DNA of 64,000 nucleotides from Callorhinus ursinus (lineage: Eukaryota; Chordata; Mammalia; Carnivora; Otariidae), in assembly GCF_003265705.1 (NCBI RefSeq), contig NW_020313157.1:1295787-1359786 (forward strand). The letters run 5' to 3'. The notes beneath the pieces were generated by a model. It was not told the origin of the DNA. It made no database searches and saw nothing but the letters and a program-made list of their open reading frames with translations. Shown piece by piece: positions 1 through 11,429 of the stretch; position 1 is the first letter of the stretch; each line of letters starts with the position of its first letter. The translations under genes and the position numbers were made by a program.

Positions 1-1795
1 CATCTATTGAGAGGATCATATGATTCTTGTTCTTTCTTTTGTTAATGCATTGTATCACATTGATTGATTTGCGGATGTTGAACCAAACTTGCAGCACAGG
101 GATAAATCCCACTTGGTCGTGGTGAATAATCCTTTTAACGTACTGTTGGATCAAACTGGCTAGTATTTTGGTGAGAATTTTTCCATCCATGTTCATCAAG
201 GATATTGGTGTGTAATTCTCCTTTTTGATGGGGTCTTTGTCTGGTTTGGAGATCAAGGTAATGGTGGCCTCATAAAACGAGTTTGGAAGTTTTCCTTCCA
301 TTTCTATTTTTTGGAACAGTTTCAGGAGAATAGGTATTAATTCTTCTTGAAATGTTTGGTAGAATTCCCCTGGGAAGCCACCTGGCCCTGGGCTTTTGTT
401 TGTTGGGAGATTTTTGATGACTGCTTCAATTTCCTTAGTGGTTACAGGTCTGTTCAGGTTTTCTATTTCTTCCTGGTTCAGTTTTGATAGTTGATACATC
501 TCTAGGAATGCACCCATTTCTTCCAGGTTATCTAATTTGCTGGCATAGAGTTGCTCATAATACGTTCTTATAATTGTTTGTATTTCTTTGGTGTTGGTTG
601 TGATATCTCCTCTTTCATTCATGATTTTGTTGATTTGGGTCATTTCTCTTTTCTTTTTGATAAGTCTGGCCAGGGGTTTATCAATCTTGTTAATTCTTTC
701 AAAAAACCAGCTCCCAGTTTCGTTGATCTGTTCTACTGTTCTTTTGGTTTCTATTTCATTGATTTCTGCTCTGATCTTTATGATTTCTCTTCTCCTGCTG
801 GGTTTAGGCTTCATTTGCTGTTTTTTCTCTAGCTCCTTTAGGTGTAGGGTTAGGTCATGTATTTGAGACCTTTCTTGTTTCTTGAGAAAGGCTTGTATTG
901 CTATATACTTTCCTCTCAGGACTGCCTTTGTTGCATCCCAAAGATTTTCAAAAGTTGTTTTCATTTTCATTGGTTTCCATGAATTTTTTGAATTCTTCTT
1001 TAATTTCCTGGTTGACCCATTCATTCTTTAGTAGGATGCTCTTTAGCCTCCATGTATTTGAGTTCTTTCCGACTTTCCTCTTGTGGTTGAGTTCTAGTTT
1101 CAAAGCATTGTGCTCTGAAAATATGCAGGGAATAATCCCAATCTTTTGGTACCGGTTGAGACCTGATTTGTGACCTAGGATGTGATCTATTCTGGAGAAT
1201 GTTCCATGGGCACTAGAGAAGAATGTGTATTCTGTTGCTTTGGGATGGAATGTTCTGAATATGTCTGTAAAGTCCATTTGGTCCAGTGTGTCATTTAAAG
1301 TCTTTATTTCCTTGTTGATCTTTTGCTTAGATGATCTGTCCATTTCAGTCAAGGGGTGTTAAAGTCTCCCACTATTATTGTATTGTTGTCAATGTGTTTC
1401 TTTGTTTCTGTTATTAATTGCCTTATATAATTGGCTGATCCCATGTTCGGGGCATAGATATTTACAACTGTTAGATCTTCTTGTTGGATAGACCCTTTAA
1501 GTAGGATATAGTGTCCTTCCTCAGCTCTTATTACAGTCTTTGGTTTAAAATCTAATTTGTCTGATATAAGGATTGCCATCCCAGCTTTCTTTTGGTGTCC
1601 ATTAGCCTGGTAAATGGTTTTCCACCCCCTCACTTTCAATCTGGGGGTGTCTTTGGGTCTAAAATGAGTCTCTTGCAGACAGCATATCGATGGGTCTTGT
1701 TTTTTAATCCAGTCTGATAGCCTGTGTCTTTTGATTGGGGCATTTAGCTCATTTACATTCAGGATAACTATTGAAAGATATGAATTTAGTGCCAT
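1..1795 (-). pseudogene. L1 ORF2 (endonuclease and start of reverse transcriptase), broken and partial
   Basis: ORF2p carries an N-terminal APE-like endonuclease and a reverse transcriptase. The start at 1795 (MALNSYLSI) opens a 148-residue frame with endonuclease motifs LNVNELNAP, CCLQETHF, NIYAPN and GDFNTP. An apparent 1-bp deletion near 1350 shifts the rest (MTEMDRSSKQ, then DHILGHKS, FSEHNALKLE) into a second frame that runs to about 948, where a further 2-bp loss breaks it. Upstream of 948 the reverse transcriptase part is recognisable only by similarity to 62450-63387; no long minus-strand frame survives there. Plus-strand frames in this stretch are antisense shadows. Confidence 0.93.
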
Positions 1796-1876
1796 TGTAT
1801 TGCCTATAAGGTGACGGTTACTGTATATTGTCTGCGTTCCTTTCTGGTCTATGCTGCTTTTAGGCTCTCTCTTTGC

Positions 1877-2768
1877 TTAGAGGACCCCTTTCAATATTTC
1901 TTGTAGGGCTGGTTTCGTGTTTGCAAATTCCTTTAGTTTTTGTTTGTCCTGGAAACTTTTTATCTCTCCTTCTATTTTCAATGACAGCCTAACTGGATAT
2001 AGTACTCTTGGCTGCATATTTTTCTCATTTAGTGCTCTGAATAGATCATGCCAGTCCTTTCTGACCTGCCAGGTCTCTGTGGGTAGGTCTGTTGCCAATC
2101 TAATGTGTCTACCATTGTAGGTTACAGATCTATTCTCCCAAGCTACTTTCAGGATTTTCTCTTTGTCTCTGAGACTCATAAGTTGTACTATTAGATGTCG
2201 GGGTGTTGACCTATTTTTATTGATTTTGAGAGGGGTTCTCTGTGCCTCCTGGATTTTGATGCCTGTTTCCTTCCCCACATTAGGGAAGTTCTCTGCTATA
2301 ATTTGCTCCAATATACCTTCTGCCCCTCTCTCTCTTTCTTCTTCTTCTGGGATCCCAATTATTCTAATGTTGTTTCGTCTTATCGTATCACTTATCTCTC
2401 GAATTCTGCCCTCGTGATCCAGTAGTTGTTTATCTCTCTTTTTCTCAGCTTCTTTATTTTCCATCATTGGTCTATATTGCTGATTCTCTCTTCTGCCTCA
2501 TTTATCCTAGCAGTTAGTGTCCCCATTTTTGATTGTACCTCATTAATAGCCTTTTTGATTTCGACTTGTTAGATTTTAGTTCTTTTATTTCTCCAGAGAG
2601 GGTTTCTCTAATAACGTCCATGCTTTTTTCAAGCCCAGCTAGTATCTTTAAAATCATGATTCTGAACTCTAGGTCCGACATCGTACTAATGTCTGTATTG
2701 AGTAGGTCCCTGGCTGACGGTACTACCTCTTGTTCTTTTTGTTGAGGTGATTTTTTCCGTCTTGTCAT
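1877..2768 (-). pseudogene. L1 ORF1 (RNA-binding protein), frame-disrupted
   Basis: L1 ORF1 encodes the trimeric RNA chaperone that coats L1 RNA. The start is the ATG at 2768 (MTRRKKSPQQ), followed by an acidic/leucine-rich segment typical of the coiled-coil region. The frame is lost near 2570 by an apparent 1-bp deletion and again near 2490 by about 4 bp, both relative to the copy at 60610. From 2467 it is open for 196 residues, covering the RRM-like part (RNNIRIIGIPE) and the C-terminal domain, and ends in LKGVL and a stop. Together the parts cover about 297 codons, near the usual L1 ORF1p length. An 81-bp spacer separates it from ORF2. Confidence 0.93.
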
Positions 2769-4235
2769 TTTGTCCAGAGGAAAATAGATGAATGAGAGAA
2801 CAAAATGCTAACAGGTTTACACGTCCCCAGCAAATATACTGTATATAAATCAGAAAAGACCTGAAACCAGGGGAAAAGAAAGGGAAAGAAAGAAAAAAGA
2901 AAGTGAAATAAAAAAGATAAAAAGATAAAAACAAACAAAAACAAAACAAAAAAAACCAGAATATGATCAAATATGATCAGGCTGGTGCATAGATCAGTGC
3001 CACACACTAGAATTTGGGCGTATTTTGGTCTGTTAGAAGAAAGTGCCTCCCAAAATTTAAAGAAAGAAAGACTTATGTATGTACAAAATAAGGGTTAATA
3101 CGATGAAGGGATGGAATATGACTGTAAAGATGAAAATTATAAAAAATTTTATAAAAGGAATTGATAAGAAGTTGTTTGAAAAAAGAAAGAAGAGAATTTA
3201 AAAAAAAAGGAGGGGAGAGAATGTGATCAGGCAGGAGACTAGAACAAAGCCATACACTAGAGATTTAGGGTATATTTTGATATGTTAGAAGAAACTGTAT
3301 CTCAAAATTTTAAAGAGAGAACAACTTATATATATATGCCAAAAATAAGCGTAACTACTATGAAGGGATAGAATATGGCTCTAAAAAGGAAAAATAAAAA
3401 AATTTTTTTTAAAGGGATTGATAAGATGTTGGTTGAAAAAGGGAAAAAAAAATTAAAAAAAAAGACAGTTAAAAAAAATTAACTTTGAAAGACTACAGAA
3501 TCATGGTAAAAAAGCCATGAATTCTAGGTGCAATATTCCCCTAGCACTGGAGTTTGGCCATCTCATTGATCAGTAAACTTGGTCTTGGCTGGCTGTTCGT
3601 GCTGATCTTCTGGGCGAGGGGCCTGTTGCTGTGGTTCCCAAATGTCTTTGCCGGAGGCGGAATTGCCCCGCCCTTGTCAGTCCGGGCTAAGTAATCTGCT
3701 CGGGTTTGCTCTCAGGAGCTTTTGTTCCCTGCAAGCTTTCCGTACAGCTTTGGAGGACGAGAGTGAAAATGGCAGCCTTCCAATCTCTGCCCCAGAGGAG
3801 CGGAGAACTCGGGGCCCCGCTCCTCAGTGCGCCCCCAGAGAAAAGCAGTCACTCCTGTCTCCCCGGTCTCCGGCCGCACTCCGTGCTCACCCGGCCCGTG
3901 ACCGAGCGTTTGTATCTCTGGCACCCGAGTCAGTGTGGAGTCTCCAAACCCAGCAGATCCCTGTGGTGCGCTCCCGCGCCGCTCCTCCCGGGGGAGGAAG
4001 GGGAGTCTCCCCGGATCTGCCGCTTGTTGGGTCCCTGCTGGAGGAGCAGTGGCCCGAGTGGGCCACGGATCACAGTTTATGGCAACCCCGAGCTGAGAGC
4101 CCGCGCCTTGGCTCCGTCTCTACAGCCGGCTTCCCTCCTCTGATACCCAGGAGCTCTGCCACACTCAGGCATCCCCGGTCTTTCTGTGACCCTGAGGGTC
4201 CTGAGACCACACTGTCCCGGGAGGATTCCACCCTC
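2769..4235 (-). promoter_or_regulatory. L1 5' UTR, left copy
   Basis: Upstream of ORF1 the element has an A/T-rich part (about 2800-3520) followed by a GC- and CpG-rich part (about 3540-4235) that matches the right L1. L1 5' UTRs act as internal RNA polymerase II promoters, often with antisense activity. The first 350 bp or so of the right copy, including the YY1-like start, is not recognisable here, so promoter function is doubtful. Confidence 0.8.
2975..3470 (-). repeat. Two tandem ~250-bp units in the left L1 5' UTR
   Basis: A block beginning GATCAGGC at 2975 and containing CACACTAGA, TGTTAGAAGAAA, CTTATRTATRT, ATGAAGGGATRGAATATG and a (G/A)AATTGATAAG segment recurs in the same order from 3225. 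The period is 250 bp. The copies differ by scattered substitutions and A-run lengths. The same arrangement is in the right L1, so the duplication predates both insertions. Confidence 0.85.
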
Positions 4236-4271
4236 AGAAGCTCACTACACTGGACAGCATATAAGCAGTGA
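3642..4271 (+). other. Open frame antisense to the left L1 5' UTR (209 codons), coding status doubtful
   Basis: This plus-strand frame lies antisense to the L1 5' UTR. From residue about 52 (RTRGPAPQC) to about 180 (LRHPR) it aligns in frame with an antisense frame in the right L1 (59176-59790), sharing LSPRSPAALRAHP-like, SLQTQQIP, DLPLVG and SLWQPRAES blocks. The N-terminal parts use different frames because of a 1-bp indel near 3790. Primate L1 has an antisense ORF0 in its 5' UTR, but I see no sequence link to it. GC-rich DNA is poor in stops, and two other frames are also open here, so chance is a strong alternative. Many differences between the copies change the amino acid. Confidence 0.3.
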
Positions 4272-4945
4272 TTCCTCATTTGCCCAAAGTGGTACACCTC
4301 CAAGGAAGGGCACTGACCTTCATTCCAGAGGGCGGTTCTCCCTAAGCAAGTGAGAAAAATCTAAGATGCTCTCTAGAGTTCCAGAAGAGTTATGTATGTT
4401 AAAACAAAACAGAACAAAACAAAACAAAGATTGTTCTGACTTTGCAATTTATTACTCTTGCAAACTACCTAAAGAGCAATTCATGACCAGAGAGAATCTT
4501 GGGCCCCAGTGGAATTGGGTGGAATGTTCATCATACTGAGACTATGCTGGAGCCAAAAGGCTGCAAGTGAACAAAACGTGAAAAGGACATCAGAATAAAG
4601 TCAGGCAGAACAGAGTGAAGGCTCACTTTCTGCATTAGCTGCCCTCACCTCTGCACTCGTCAGAATGGACGCACAAAATAGTGAACCAATTACTTCCAAA
4701 ACACTGGAGTTGATGACCCCTGGGCAGGCAGCGTGCAGTTTAACGTTTTCGCTCCACAAATAGGGCTGGATACTACAGTGTTTCCACCCCTACAGACTGT
4801 CACATAGCGCTTCAGGGTTTCTTTACCTGGATGACCACAGTGAACTGTGGAAATCACCTTCTGGCTCCAGGCTTGCACCTCTCATCCCTCCACAGGGCAG
4901 GTACAACAATCTTTACAGAATGTGACTGTGACTATATTACTTGTT
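4236..4945. other. Unique sequence next to the left L1, with an (AAAAC)n tract
   Basis: Sequence from 4236 to about 4370 is not recognisable in the right L1 5' UTR; it may be flanking DNA or a different L1 5' end. A short A-rich (AAAAC)n run sits at about 4399-4428. From 4430 to 4945 I see unassigned single-copy-like sequence and no gene. Confidence 0.5.
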
Positions 4946-4949
4946 TAAA

Positions 4950-5415
4950 CCCTGCACTGATTCCATTCAGGACAAAGCCTGTATCTTGAGACAACCTGAC
5001 ATCCTACATGCTGTGCTTCTGGCTACAGCTCCAGCTTTATTCATTTATTAACCTCCCTCTGAACCCCTAGTGTACCAGCCCCAGGGACCTTCCAGTTCTG
5101 GATCACACCTTACTCGCCACCTGCCACAGGGATGTGTAAATGCTGCATCTTCGGCCTGGGATGCTCTTCAAATCCATTAACTCCCATTCATCATGACTTT
5201 CTTATGGAAACCCCTACTACATGGTCTCAAGAGCTCTTCCTTCATAGCACACATCACAGCTGTCATGGAACAGTTACAAATGATTTGATTCACATCTGCC
5301 TGTCTCCACTACATTAGCTCCATGAGGGCAGGGACTGCATCTATTCTGCTCATCATTTTAACTCCAGCTCTGACCACAATATTGTGGATATGAAGGCATT
5401 CAATATATATTTGCC
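4950..5415 (+). repeat. L2 LINE fragment (3' part)
   Basis: Matches the remembered L2 3' consensus in order: TTCAGGACAAAGCCTG, the CATCCTACATG-type segment, TTCGGCCTGGGATGCTCTTC, the AGCTCCATGAGGGCAGGGAC block near 5318 and a TATATATTTGCC-like end. Confidence 0.75.
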
Positions 5416-6925
5416 AAAGGAAGGATAGATGGAAGGGAGGAGGAGTGGAAAGAAGTCTTCCTCACCCTGTTGCTAACTTTAGACATGCTTTGGCTGACTA
5501 CACAGCTTCTCTGAGTTATTCCCCTCCCCTCTACCCCATCTCTGCCTAGCATAGATACAGAAATCATGTCTGGAGTATAAGATCCTGGCTCCATTAGGGC
5601 TGTGTTCAATAGGGATGAAATCTCACCTGATCTCAGGTCAATTTTCTCCCAGGAATTTGGAGGGCACTCTTCAGTTTTTACTAGTTCCTAGAACTGAGAA
5701 CTCAGTAATTGTGGTGTCACCGTTCTCTGCCATGTGTTCAGCGAGAAGAAGAAAAGGAGTCAGGCTCTGGAGCAAGAAGAATGGACCAGAGAAAAGAACA
5801 GGCAAGACTGGAAGGGCCATGGGAGGGAGGTTTCTGGGTAGGGCTGAGACTCATTCCTATACTGTGTAATATATATCCCCATTTTTTTAGCTACTTTGAG
5901 TGGGCTTCTGTTACTTGCCAATGAAGAGCCATGGGTAAGATATTGATCTCAAAGGATGGTATCTCACCCGGCTAGGGGGATTCTCCACCAGCCCTTCATT
6001 CAGATTAGCAAGCTGTATCTTAATCAGTGATTGTGAGTGGGTGCACGCTCTCCAACCGTACCCAGGTGTCTGAAGTTTAACTGTCCTTGAAAGGGGTGTG
6101 AAGCTGCATCAAGCACAGAGTAATGCAGCTAGTACCATATGGGCTTATTATGTGCAATTTGGCAATGATGTGGCATGGAGAAGCTAGTACTGATCACACC
6201 TGGGATGGGAGGAGAGCAAGCCAAAGTGGGGAGTACACTGCAGTTTCCTTAGGTTGAAGATAGAGACCCTCCCCAAGGGAATCCAGTGACTCTCAGCCAT
6301 GTAACACAAGGCTGCTGCCCAAAGGCTGCTACTGCAGGTGAATGACTGGATCAGCCACACGTGGTCATGCAAACAATTCAATGCCCCTATTCTGAGCTTG
6401 AGATTGAGAACCAGTATGTCATTTTATTGTCAATGTGTGGTTTACTTCCTAGGGAGAGCCATGGGTTAAAGACCATCTCCCATTGTGATCACACATAAAT
6501 AAACATTCTACGCAGCAAGGACAGCAGGGGATACTTTGAAAGTTGATTGTCCCACATCATCTTTTTGCATCCTACCGCATCCCTTCAGATGCTTAGTCTC
6601 TGTGTTGAGTATCCCCAAAATATTATTTTCTTCCCCCTGTATTTGTTAAATGTAAGTGACTGAGCTGAACAAGAACAAAATCCAAAAGCCAGTAGTTCTA
6701 AACTGAAATTGAATGTCCCATGCCCTCTCATATCACTAGCTGGTCCCATGCCTGAGATTCTGTTCTTTCTTTGTCTGCTCAGTAACCATGGACCTATTTC
6801 TCATGTCCCCAGGGAGCCTTCACCAAGCACAATGAAAAGCTCCCCCTTCCCCACACTTAGAACTCCACACTCACAGTGGTCTCTATGTCCTTTCCAATGG
6901 ATTTACAGTCCTCAGCACCTTAAAG
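5416..6925. other. Unassigned sequence, no gene seen
   Basis: Mixed-composition DNA with only short chance frames (up to about 100 codons, for example 6709-7017, which runs into a MIR). No splice-bounded frame, tRNA or recognisable repeat was found. Confidence 0.5.
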
Positions 6926-6929
6926 CCCT

Positions 6930-7165
6930 AGGCTGTGCTTTATCTTATTTACGAGTGACAGTATTTTATAGATTTTGGACAGAGAATTGGGTTCAAATTA
7001 ATTCTCTCATTCATTAAGCTATGTAACTTTGGGCAAGCCGCTCAACCTCTCTGAGCCTCAGTTTTCTTCTCTATCAATTGGGGATAATAATGCCCTCCTC
7101 AGAGGATTGGTGTGAAGACTGCACAATGTAACTATCTGGCATTGCTACTCAACAAATGTTTATCA
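6930..7165 (+). repeat. MIR SINE fragment
   Basis: Contains the MIR core, CTTTGGGCAAGCCGCTCAAC then CTCTCTGAGCCTCAGTTTTC and GGGGATAATAATG, followed by the GTGTGAAGACTG-type segment. Confidence 0.85.
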
Positions 7166-7202
7166 GACCAGATATCCAAGAATGATGCCTACTTGGTCAA
7201 CA

Positions 7203-7364
7203 ACAGTCTTTCCAATAAAAAAAAAAAAAAGTCTTAATGTACTTGGCAAAATTCTGCCAGAGGTTAAGATTATCCAGAAGACTGTGACAGCAGAGTCCAG
7301 GCATACCAGCAGCCAACACAGCACGTGGCACATAGTAAGTGCTCAATAAGATTTCTGAAAATAA
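7203..7364 (+). repeat. Poly(A) run and L2/MIR 3' tail-like segment
   Basis: A short A-run at about 7218-7231. At 7320-7350 GTGGCACATAGTAAGTGCTC matches the 3' tail shared by L2 and MIR. Confidence 0.5.
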
Positions 7365-9080
7365 AGGACTAATGAGGCCCTTCCCTTAATGATGAAACAC
7401 AATTGTAGCTATTTCAAGGCTTGTATTCGACTTGTCATACTGTCTAAATGCAATAAACATCCATTAGCCTGCCTTGCTACATTTAATTTGGCTGTACTCA
7501 CCTGTCCAGCAGGGGCTCAGGTAAAGTATCTGTGATTTCTCCCTGGGAAGCTTCTTCCCAGTCTCCCTCCCTAGGGAAGCAAACTTCTACTCAAAGCTCC
7601 AGGGACCTTCGAAAGACTAACGATATTACACCCCACATGCCACCCTCCTTTGAGGCTTATTGTTGGTGTGTTTAATTTCCTGTCTTGGCCTTACAGGAGA
7701 TTTCTAATGTTTGGGCTGTAGGGTATGTTCTGATTAAAAATAATCCTCCCAATTACGGGTTGGCATGAGCCTCCCATCACACGCACTCTGCCACCAGTCT
7801 CTGCTTCCCTGTCAGCAATAATTGTGTCTGCAGTGCCTAACTGTAAATGAAAACCCAAGGGGCAAGTTTGGGTCCCTGGTTCCCGGGCCGCACTGGATCT
7901 TTTAATTTGCACTGTCTGTCAAAAAGATGCTGCTATGTGTACTCCAAAGAAATCCTGAGACTCTCAGATTCAAGGCTAGAAAGAGCAAAGGTACCACAGC
8001 CTTCTTGGAGAAATTGTATTTGAACCCGCCAGAGATAACAGGGTTTGTGTAAGGCAACAGGGCTCTTTTTATTCTGCTCCAAACTTTAGCTACACTTGTA
8101 TAAAAAGGGAAGCTGAACTCTAGGGAAATTTCAAGTTGTATTTATATTATTTTCTCTACCAAGTACATGGAACAGGACATTGAAGTCAAAGTATGCAATA
8201 ACAACTCTGTGAAAGGAAATATACATGAGACCTGATTATTTTAATTTAAATAAAATTAAAACTTTCTGGGTGTGGAGTGAGGGGAAAGAGGTCTGTGCTT
8301 TCAGCTGGGAAATATCATCAATTCCTTCTTGTATAAGCAGAGAGATCACCCTATAGCCAGGCCAACTCTAGGCACTTAAAATATTGTGTTGAGTCAAAAA
8401 GTGTGACTTGGAGACAGTATTGAGCAAAGTTCTGTGTTAGGAGTAATGAAGGGTAGGATACTTTTGGTGCACCTCTATACACCACATCTCTTTTTCTAAG
8501 GATAGCACCTGACCAGGAAAGCACCTGGTCCTGATCATATTCACCTTGTTTCTCCCTGGACGGATGATAGGAAGCAGAGATACCTGACCCTCAGATGAAC
8601 ATTAAGGGCCCTATCTCAGGAGGACAGTGTGCCACTATGTCCGTCTGTAGGCAGGCAATTTACACAGTGATGCAGAATGAGGGCCAAGGGCACCTTCTGA
8701 GAGCAGCTACAATGGACAAGGAGAAAGCAGAGCAGAGCAAGTCCATCTGGGGAAAGCGGGGTGAATAGAGTCAAAGCAGAGAGAAGCAGAGGAGCCCACA
8801 CAGAATGGAAGGGAGAGAGTTTGCACAGCTTGTCACCTGGGTTCCAGAAGCATTTATATTTCTTATGCCACCACTCCCAATGCCCTGCTGAACATCTTAC
8901 ACTGAGGATAAATACGAGAGTCCAGTGTGTCTTTCCAAGAAAGTGTGCCTTTGGCTAGCCTAGCTTTGGTGGGTTTCTGTTATTTACAGAATACGTTTTG
9001 GTGACTTGAGTTATCCAGGTAAGACCTATGCAGGACTACTCGGAGAAGCTGTTCAAGCCCAGGCAACTGTGCCGATGAAG
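7365..9080. other. Mostly unique sequence; possible conserved non-coding block at 7640-7930
   Basis: No gene or young repeat seen. The part from about 7640 to 7930 has mixed composition, homeodomain-type TAAT cores and no repeat I recognise. The rest is unassigned, with frames under 75 codons. Confidence 0.45.
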
Positions 9081-9094
9081 ACTGCCATGCGGAT

Positions 9095-9310
9095 CAGACA
9101 CTGGCAAACTACGGACCATAAGTCAGATCCAACACATGGTCTGTTTTTGCAAATAAAGTTTCATCTGGACACAGCCACTCTCATTCATCTATGTATTATC
9201 TATGGCCATATTCATGTGACAACAGAGATGAATAGTTATCATAGGCTTCATGGCTTAGAGACCCCAAAATATTTATTACTTGGCCCTTTATAGAAAGACT
9301 GCCACCCCTG
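9095..9310 (+). repeat. Ancient non-autonomous DNA-transposon-like repeat (probably hAT type)
   Basis: Matches a common mammalian interspersed repeat from memory: CTGGCAAACTACGGACC start, TTTTGCAAATAAAGTTTCAT, GGACACAGCCACTC, CTATGGCCATATTC, then CTTGGCCCTTTATAGAAAG and a GCCACCCCTGG end. I do not assign the family name. Confidence 0.65.
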
Positions 9311-9394
9311 GATATATGTGGTTTACATAGATTCCCACACAGATTCATGAAGATCTAAATAAATAAATATATAAATAACAATAATAAAAATCCT

Positions 9395-9600
9395 AACTGT
9401 TATGATCACTATCCAATACTGAGCATCTACTATGTACCAGGCATTTTACTTACAAAATCCCCTGTGGGCATGATATCCATTATTTCCCTTTTGATATGAT
9501 GAACTAAACATTGAAGAATCTGAAAGAATTTGCCCCAGGTCTTACCATGAGTAATCAGCAAAGGCAGCATCTAAATCTAAGTGACTCTAAAGATCATACT
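9395..9600 (-). repeat. MIR SINE fragment, antisense
   Basis: Antisense MIR order: CATCTACTATGTACCAGGCA, a middle part in the antisense-core position, TTTGCCCCAGGTCTTAC and a GTGACTCTAAAGATCATACT end. Confidence 0.65.
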
Positions 9601-9604
9601 TTCA

Positions 9605-10335
9605 ACCAATATTTGGTACACCTGTCATTTTTTAAAAATGGAGATATTGTCTAGTTTGGCTTTTTTGGGGGGCCCTCGGACTCATTTCTAGCCGGAGGAG
9701 AGAAAGTGTGACCACCAACTTCAAAAAGCAGCTTCCCCAAAATAGTTTCCTTTACCAATCCTGTGAGCCCAGAGAATTTCACATTTCCACCACTTAAAGG
9801 GAGGATTTTTCTGTGGCCTATTTCCTTAGAGGTACAGGGGTCAGGGCAAAGTAAATCAGGGAGAGGAAAGATTTCTAATTCCTGCAGACAGATTCTTAGG
9901 TTGAATGATAAAAGACGGGCAGAAATGGATAGGAATCACTGGCTGATTACTGGTGTTGCACAAAACTGTTTGGGAGACAAAAATCCTCCTTCCCATCATA
10001 GCAAAATGGCCAGTGAGTTCTTTCCACCAAGAGGAATGAGGCTTCTCAGCAAATGTTCATGAGTTCACATGAACTGAGTTTACCCAAATGCATCAGTGTC
10101 TGAAGCTGGCCTGATACAAACTTGGTGTCAAGGAGACCAAAGGATCTCATCCATGTAGAAACCACGAAAACTTCTCACAGAAAGAACTCAGGATGGAAAG
10201 AGAGGACCAACCACTGCAGAAATCTGACACAGACAGCTATGCTGCTTCAAGTGAAAAGAAAGTGGTAACAGAGAGGGCAACGCGCCAGGCTCCAGCAGCA
10301 GGGCCTGAAGAGAAAGGAGACCGCCCCCCGTGTGG
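9605..10335. other. Unassigned sequence, no gene seen
   Basis: Unique-looking DNA. Open frames of 99 codons (9763-10062) and 82 codons (10193-10441) have no recognisable domain, and the second runs into an L2 fragment. Confidence 0.45.
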
Positions 10336-10339
10336 TTTC

Positions 10340-10620
10340 CACTCTCATCTCAAATATTACTTCCTTAGCAGAGCCTCCCAGATCCCTCTCCGCAGCAAAT
10401 CTAGGACACACTCCTTCTCTTCATATTTATCTCAGTTATAACTATACAGCAAAACATCACCATTTGATTAGTATCTGCCTCTCCTGCTCAACTCCATGAC
10501 TGAATACTCATGAGGACGCAGACACCGAGGGTTTCGTTCCCCACCGAATGCTCTACACCTAACACAGTACATGGAACAAAACTGGTGCTCATTAAATATT
10601 TGCTGAATAGACGAGCAATG
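10340..10620 (+). repeat. L2 LINE fragment (3' part)
   Basis: CTCAAATATTACTTCCTTAG, the CTCAACTCCATGACTGAATAC segment in the place of the 'clasped start and gain' block, and a GTGCTCATTAAATATTTGCTGAATAGACGAG-like tail fit L2 3' order. Confidence 0.65.
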
Positions 10621-10809
10621 GCTAATTCTAGAACAAAACCACATTTTCCTCCAGCATCCCCAGGATCTCAATGGGAGACCCAGGGTGTGCATCACTAACC
10701 AGTCTGCCCTGAAAGTTCTTTCTTTAAGCCTGACTTCCCTATCTACCCAGCTTCTTATAAGTCAGTTGGAGGACAGTCGCAATATTTTAAGAGACCAGTG
10801 TATGCATAA

Positions 10810-11035
10810 AGGAAGAACTTTGACCTTGAGAGTCATCCCCACTGGGGTACAAACCCCAGCTTCAGCATTTCCTAGTTGTGTGACCTTGAGTAAATTACCT
10901 TATGTCTCTGGGCCTCAATTCTCTTGTGTATGGGGTGGAAATGAAAATTACTCTTTGCAGATTCTTACAATGATTAAATGAGATTACACGGGAAGAGGGC
11001 TTGCGGTATGGCTACAGTGGGTGTTTTAATAACCG
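10810..11035 (+). repeat. MIR SINE
   Basis: TTGAGAGTCATCCCCACTGG, TTCCTAGTTGTGTGACCTTG, TCTCTGGGCCTCAATTCTC and GATTAAATGAGATTACAC follow the MIR consensus in order. Confidence 0.85.
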
Positions 11036-11184
11036 CACCAACTTTAATCATATTGAAGTCCACCTCCCAAGGTGAGGCCTTGAGACACAAGTAAAAGTAA
11101 TGGAGAATCTTGTGATTTTAAAGGAACTCACTAAGTATGTATTGGAGACAGAGACATATGTATGTAAGTGCATATAAATAAAGA

Positions 11185-11240
11185 CAATAAAAATGGCAAG
11201 AGAATAATAATAATAAAGAATAATAATAGTAATAACCACC
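11185..11240. repeat. AAT-rich simple repeat
   Basis: Imperfect (AAT)n run with AGA and AGT interruptions. Confidence 0.8.
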
Positions 11241-11425
11241 CCCTACTTTGTCACGTGCTGTGATAAACAATCCACATGCAGCCTCCCATTGAATTCTTGT
11301 TTTATCTGTGCTGTGGGCATTATTATCTTTAATTTTCAGATGAAGCATGATATCCAGAGAGGTTAAGTATTTTTGCAAGTTCCACAGAGAAACTAGAACT
11401 TGAACCCTCATCTGAATGGCGATTA
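11241..11425 (-). repeat. MIR SINE fragment, antisense
   Basis: Antisense core: ATTATTATCTTTAATTTTCA, GATGAAGCATGATATCCAGA, GAGGTTAAGTATTTTTGCAA, GAACTTGAACCCTCATCTGA. Confidence 0.75.
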
Positions 11426-11429
11426 TGCA

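Larger units (their letters stand above)
1..4235 (-). mobile_element. LINE-1 retrotransposon, minus strand, cut by the left window edge
   Basis: Read on the minus strand this is a carnivore L1: GC-rich 5' UTR (about 3500-4235), A/T-rich duplicated spacer (about 2800-3475), ORF1 (1877-2768) and the first part of ORF2 (1-1795). Its sequence matches the plus-strand L1 at the other end of the window almost throughout; window position 1 corresponds to about 63387 there, inside the reverse transcriptase domain, so the rest of ORF2, the 3' UTR and the poly(A) lie outside. Shared sequence stops near 4235, about 350 bp short of the other copy's 5' start, so this copy is either 5'-truncated or carries another 5' end. 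Frameshifts in both ORFs show it is dead. Confidence 0.97.

Noticed and set aside
2686..3007. Two overlapping phenylalanine/leucine-rich minus-strand frames of 80-94 codons upstream of L1 ORF1
   Set aside because: They translate the A/T-rich duplicated spacer of the 5' UTR and have no protein pattern.
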